Positions 4,874 to 7,175 of a DNA stretch of 7,175 bases are shown here, in pieces. The stretch spans positions 24,808 to 31,982 of the forward strand of contig PMTB01000116.1 of assembly GCA_003167475.1 (NCBI GenBank), in the 5' to 3' direction. The notes beneath the pieces were generated by a model, which was given only the letters and a program-made list of their open reading frames with translations, was not told the DNA's origin and ran no database searches. This stretch comes from a candidate division FCPU426 bacterium. GTDB lineage: Bacteria > Oederibacteriota > PGYV01 > Palsa-1178. A program made the translations under genes and the position numbers. Each line of letters starts with the position of its first letter. Position 1 is the first letter of the stretch.

Positions 4874-6835
4874 CTAAACCATGTCCACTCTTTTAAGTTC
4901 CCCTTCGATCATCCCGCTCGCGGCCGTCCCGGTTTCATGGAACCTGAAAACATCATGCATGAGTATGGTATCACCTTCCATGCCGGTAATTTCAGTGATG
5001 TGCGTTATTTTTCTGGACCCGTCTTTCAGCCTCGCCTGCTGAATTATCACATTCACCGCGCTTTTTATCTGTTCCCTTATCGCGCGCGCAGGCAGTTCCA
5101 CCCCTGACATTAGGACCATTACCTCTATCCTGGAACATGCGTCGCGCGGCGTATTGGAGTGCACTGTTGTCATGGAGCCGTCATGGCCCGTGTTCATGGC
5201 CTGAAGCATGTCAAGCGCCTCTCCCCCGCGGCATTCGCCAACCACTATCCTGTCGGGCCTCATGCGCAGGCAGTTTTTTACCAGGTCGCGTATTGTCACC
5301 GCGCCGCGGCCCTCAATATTCGGCGGCCGCGCTTCCAGCCTTATCACATGTTCCTGGGATAGCCTAAGTTCCGCGGAATCTTCCACGGTTATTATGCGCT
5401 CATCTTCCGGAATGAATGAAGACAGCACGTTCAAAAGCGTTGTCTTCCCCGAACCGGTGCCGCCGGAAATAAGGATGTTCCTCCTTTTCAGGACGGAACC
5501 TTTCAGGTATTCAACCGCGTCTGGAGTTATTGATCCGTACCTGACCAGGTCGCCGGAGCAAAGTTTCTTATCGGAAAATTTCCTGATAGTAAGCACGGGC
5601 CCGTCGATGGCCAGCGGCGGTATTATGGCGTTGACCCTGGACCCGTCCGGCAGCCTCGCGTCCACATAGGGCATTGACTCGTCGATCCTGCGTCCCAGGG
5701 GCAGCACTATGCGTTCTATGGCGCGCATTACATTTTCAACTCCGGTAAACTTCTTATCGGAACGGAAAAGTTTTCCAGAGCGTTCGATATAAATATCATC
5801 GTGGGAGTTGACCATGATCTCGGTTATGGACTTATCCTTCAAAAGTCCCTCTATGGCTCCCAGTCCGGTGACCTCGTCAAATATTTCCGTGACAAGCCCC
5901 TCGCGTTCCTCCCTGTTTTTCATGGAAGGGTCAATGCCGTCAAGTATATCCCTAACCTTGTTCTTTATATCCGCGAATATCCTTGATTTCTTATCAGGAT
6001 GCGTCAGCGCGTCTTTTTCCAGGTTTTTAATGTCTATCGCCTCAAACAGCAGCTTGACAGCGTGTTTTTTCACGGCAGAAACCGCCTCATCATGCGCCTC
6101 TGCCGCCGGCCCGGGAAAAACATCCCGGGGTAAATGTCCTTCCCCCGCGGGCTCCTTATCCAGTATTGCCAGGTGCTGTTTTGATCCGCCTTCAAGAAGT
6201 ATTTCCGCCGCCTTCCTGACTTCCTTATAGAACGGGTCCTTTCTATCCTTCGAACAATAAATAAAACCTTTGCCGGCGGACGCCGCCACCGCTTCCAGAT
6301 GCGGCAGCAGCGCTATCACCCTCGAGTTCCTAAAAACCTGCTGAATGTCGCCGGTTGATAAAATATTATTTGCCGCCTTATTGACGATCACATTGAGGCA
6401 TGAGGCGGGGTAATTCATTTCCAGCAGTTTTTTTGCCGTATGAGCCGCATACTGCATGTCGTATGGGTTCATGGCCGCGGGTATTACGATAGTATCGGAA
6501 AGGTCAAAAAGCCGATGGGAAGGAAAACCCTCCGTGTCAACAAGCAGCACATCAAGCGCATCGTTAAAATACCGTACGGCCTTTTCCCAGTTTAAATCCC
6601 AGAAAAGATGGAAACCTGTTTTTTCCACATAGTACCGGGATATATCACCCGGACCGTTCAGCGTATGGTCCGCGGCAATGTCCATCATTGTCCCGGTGTC
6701 AAACATCCCGTCGCCAATCTCAAGCACTCCGGTTTTCATGCCGAATTCCTTTGCCAGAACCGACGCCAGGTTAAGCGCAAGAGTGGTTTTTCCGGAGCCG
6801 TTCTTCTTGTTCAGAAGCGTTATGACCTTCCTCAT
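4874..6835 (-). CDS. cpaF: Fusion of ParA/MinD-like (CpaE/TadZ) and CpaF/TadA secretion ATPase
   Basis: The 653-residue protein joins two Tad-system functions that are usually separate. Residues 1-215 form a ParA/MinD-type ATPase: deviant Walker A KNGSGKTT (11-18, with the signature Lys11), a Walker B-like DVLLVDTEG (95-103) and VNKAA (151-155). Such CpaE/TadZ proteins place the machine in the cell. A loose linker (about 216-255) follows. Residues 256-650 are a CpaF/TadA hexameric motor: N-terminal region with GLGAIEGLLKDKSITEIMVN (324-343), Walker A GGTGSGKTT (458-466), Asp box ITVEDSAELRL (482-492), Walker B IVVGECRGGEA (530-540) and His box GHDGSMTTVHSNTPRD (550-565). The end (HETGTAASGMIEGELKRVDMV) is some 25 residues shorter than CpaF proteins I remember. 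The ATG overlaps the secretin stop as ATGA, with AGGAAAG before it. It powers assembly of a Tad/Flp pilus or related secretion, located at the inner membrane's cytoplasmic face. Confidence 0.92.
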   Translation of the reverse strand: MRKVITLLNKKNGSGKTTLALNLASVLAKEFGMKTGVLEIGDGMFDTGTMMDIAADHTLNGPGDISRYYVEKTGFHLFWDLNWEKAVRYFNDALDVLLVDTEGFPSHRLFDLSDTIVIPAAMNPYDMQYAAHTAKKLLEMNYPASCLNVIVNKAANNILSTGDIQQVFRNSRVIALLPHLEAVAASAGKGFIYCSKDRKDPFYKEVRKAAEILLEGGSKQHLAILDKEPAGEGHLPRDVFPGPAAEAHDEAVSAVKKHAVKLLFEAIDIKNLEKDALTHPDKKSRIFADIKNKVRDILDGIDPSMKNREEREGLVTEIFDEVTGLGAIEGLLKDKSITEIMVNSHDDIYIERSGKLFRSDKKFTGVENVMRAIERIVLPLGRRIDESMPYVDARLPDGSRVNAIIPPLAIDGPVLTIRKFSDKKLCSGDLVRYGSITPDAVEYLKGSVLKRRNILISGGTGSGKTTLLNVLSSFIPEDERIITVEDSAELRLSQEHVIRLEARPPNIEGRGAVTIRDLVKNCLRMRPDRIVVGECRGGEALDMLQAMNTGHDGSMTTVHSNTPRDACSRIEVMVLMSGVELPARAIREQIKSAVNVIIQQARLKDGSRKITHITEITGMEGDTILMHDVFRFHETGTAASGMIEGELKRVDMV

Positions 6836-7175
6836 TCGGCGCTTTCCTGCCCGGCTATTTTGGGGGTTACAAATATGACAAGTTCGGTTTTTTTGTCGGA
6901 TATTGACGTGGATTTAAAAATTTCGCCCAGGAGCGGTATTCCCGACAAAACAGGCACTCCTTTAATATCCCTGACTTCCTGGTTCTCAATGAGCCCGGCT
7001 ATGACAACCGTGTTGTCCGGCTCCACATTGATGTTGGTCTCCGCCCACCTGGTTTTTACGGCCGGTACAGTGCTTGTGCCCAGGCTTACCGCGTTGGCAT
7101 AGTCCAGATTGCTGACTTCTGCCCTTATCCTGGCCTCTATGCTGTTTTGCCCGGTAAGTTTCGGGTCGATTTCCA
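6832..7175 (-). CDS. cpaC: Secretin (CpaC/RcpA-like outer-membrane channel), C-terminal part
   Basis: The frame runs open from the window edge, giving the last 113 residues; the N-terminus is outside. It shows the C-terminal secretin domain: IRAEVSNLDYANAV (about 16-29 of the visible part), the RWAETNINVEPDNTVVIAGLI block (42-62), then the family hallmark VPVLSGIPLLGEIFKS (73-88) and KKTELVIFVTPKI (94-106). Secretins form the large outer-membrane gate of type II, type IV pilus and Tad systems. The adjoining CpaE/CpaF-type gene points to the Tad branch (CpaC/RcpA) rather than GspD or PilQ. A GTG at 7026 lies inside the conserved domain and is an internal valine, not a start. The stop overlaps the next gene by ATGA. 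Confidence 0.9.
   Translation of the reverse strand, partial: EIDPKLTGQNSIEARIRAEVSNLDYANAVSLGTSTVPAVKTRWAETNINVEPDNTVVIAGLIENQEVRDIKGVPVLSGIPLLGEIFKSTSISDKKTELVIFVTPKIAGQESAE

Noticed and set aside
4865..6230. Plus-strand open frames within the secretion ATPase region
   Set aside because: All are antisense to continuous, motif-rich coding sequence on the minus strand.
6832..7026. A separate 64-residue gene starting at the GTG at 7026
   Set aside because: The frame stays open to the window edge with conserved secretin sequence upstream. The GTG is an internal valine.
6608..7102. 164-codon plus-strand frame across the ATPase/secretin junction
   Set aside because: It is antisense to two conserved, translationally coupled genes and resembles no family.

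Overview
The window looks like chromosomal DNA of a diderm (outer-membrane) bacterium. The evidence is bacterial tRNA-Pro genes, one of them with an encoded CCA; the bacterial lipid and ribosome genes gpsA, plsY and der; and the C-terminus of an outer-membrane secretin. The combination of der-plsY-gpsA-merR, mosaic short intergenic repeats and a Tad/Flp-type secretion locus suggests an uncultured lineage of the Omnitrophota/Elusimicrobiota/Aminicenantota or deltaproteobacterial sort. That placement is an inference from gene order and style and was not tested. All genes lie on the minus strand, so they are read from right to left.

Right end (7175 to 4874): the last 113 codons of a secretin overlap by 4 bp a 653-residue protein that fuses a ParA/MinD-type ATPase (CpaE/TadZ-like) to a CpaF/TadA-type secretion ATPase. 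Together they describe part of a Tad (tight adherence, Flp pilus) type machine: the outer-membrane channel, the localisation ATPase and the assembly motor. No tadB/tadC membrane platform gene follows. Next comes an AT-rich spacer with repeated GTTTAAC words and a good promoter, driving a single-domain PilZ protein (4675-4325) that keeps the c-di-GMP-binding residues.

Middle (4320 to 1038): an AT-rich region carries a promoter for der (a double GTPase for 50S ribosome assembly). It is followed closely by plsY and gpsA, which overlap at ATGA. GpsA makes sn-glycerol 3-phosphate and PlsY acylates it, so these two carry out consecutive steps at the start of phospholipid synthesis. A long stem-loop follows the gpsA stop. 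A terminator-like hairpin and a weak promoter lie before a small MerR-type regulator (1037-681).

Left end (680 to 1): there is no protein gene. It holds a complete tRNA-Pro(CGG) and the 5' half of a second tRNA-Pro (anticodon GGG) cut by the window edge. Around them is an unusually structured spacer: two related copies of a mosaic repeat, a REP/MITE-like inverted repeat beginning with GGGGTGTGTCC, two mutually exclusive hairpins, a 20-bp perfect palindrome, and a 12-bp perfect hairpin that uses the discriminator base and CCA end of the tRNA. A strong promoter just after merR points into this region.

The most interesting items are the TadZ-TadA fusion ATPase with its short C-terminus and the repeat-rich tRNA-Pro region. 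I did not find a clearly new defence or mobile system.
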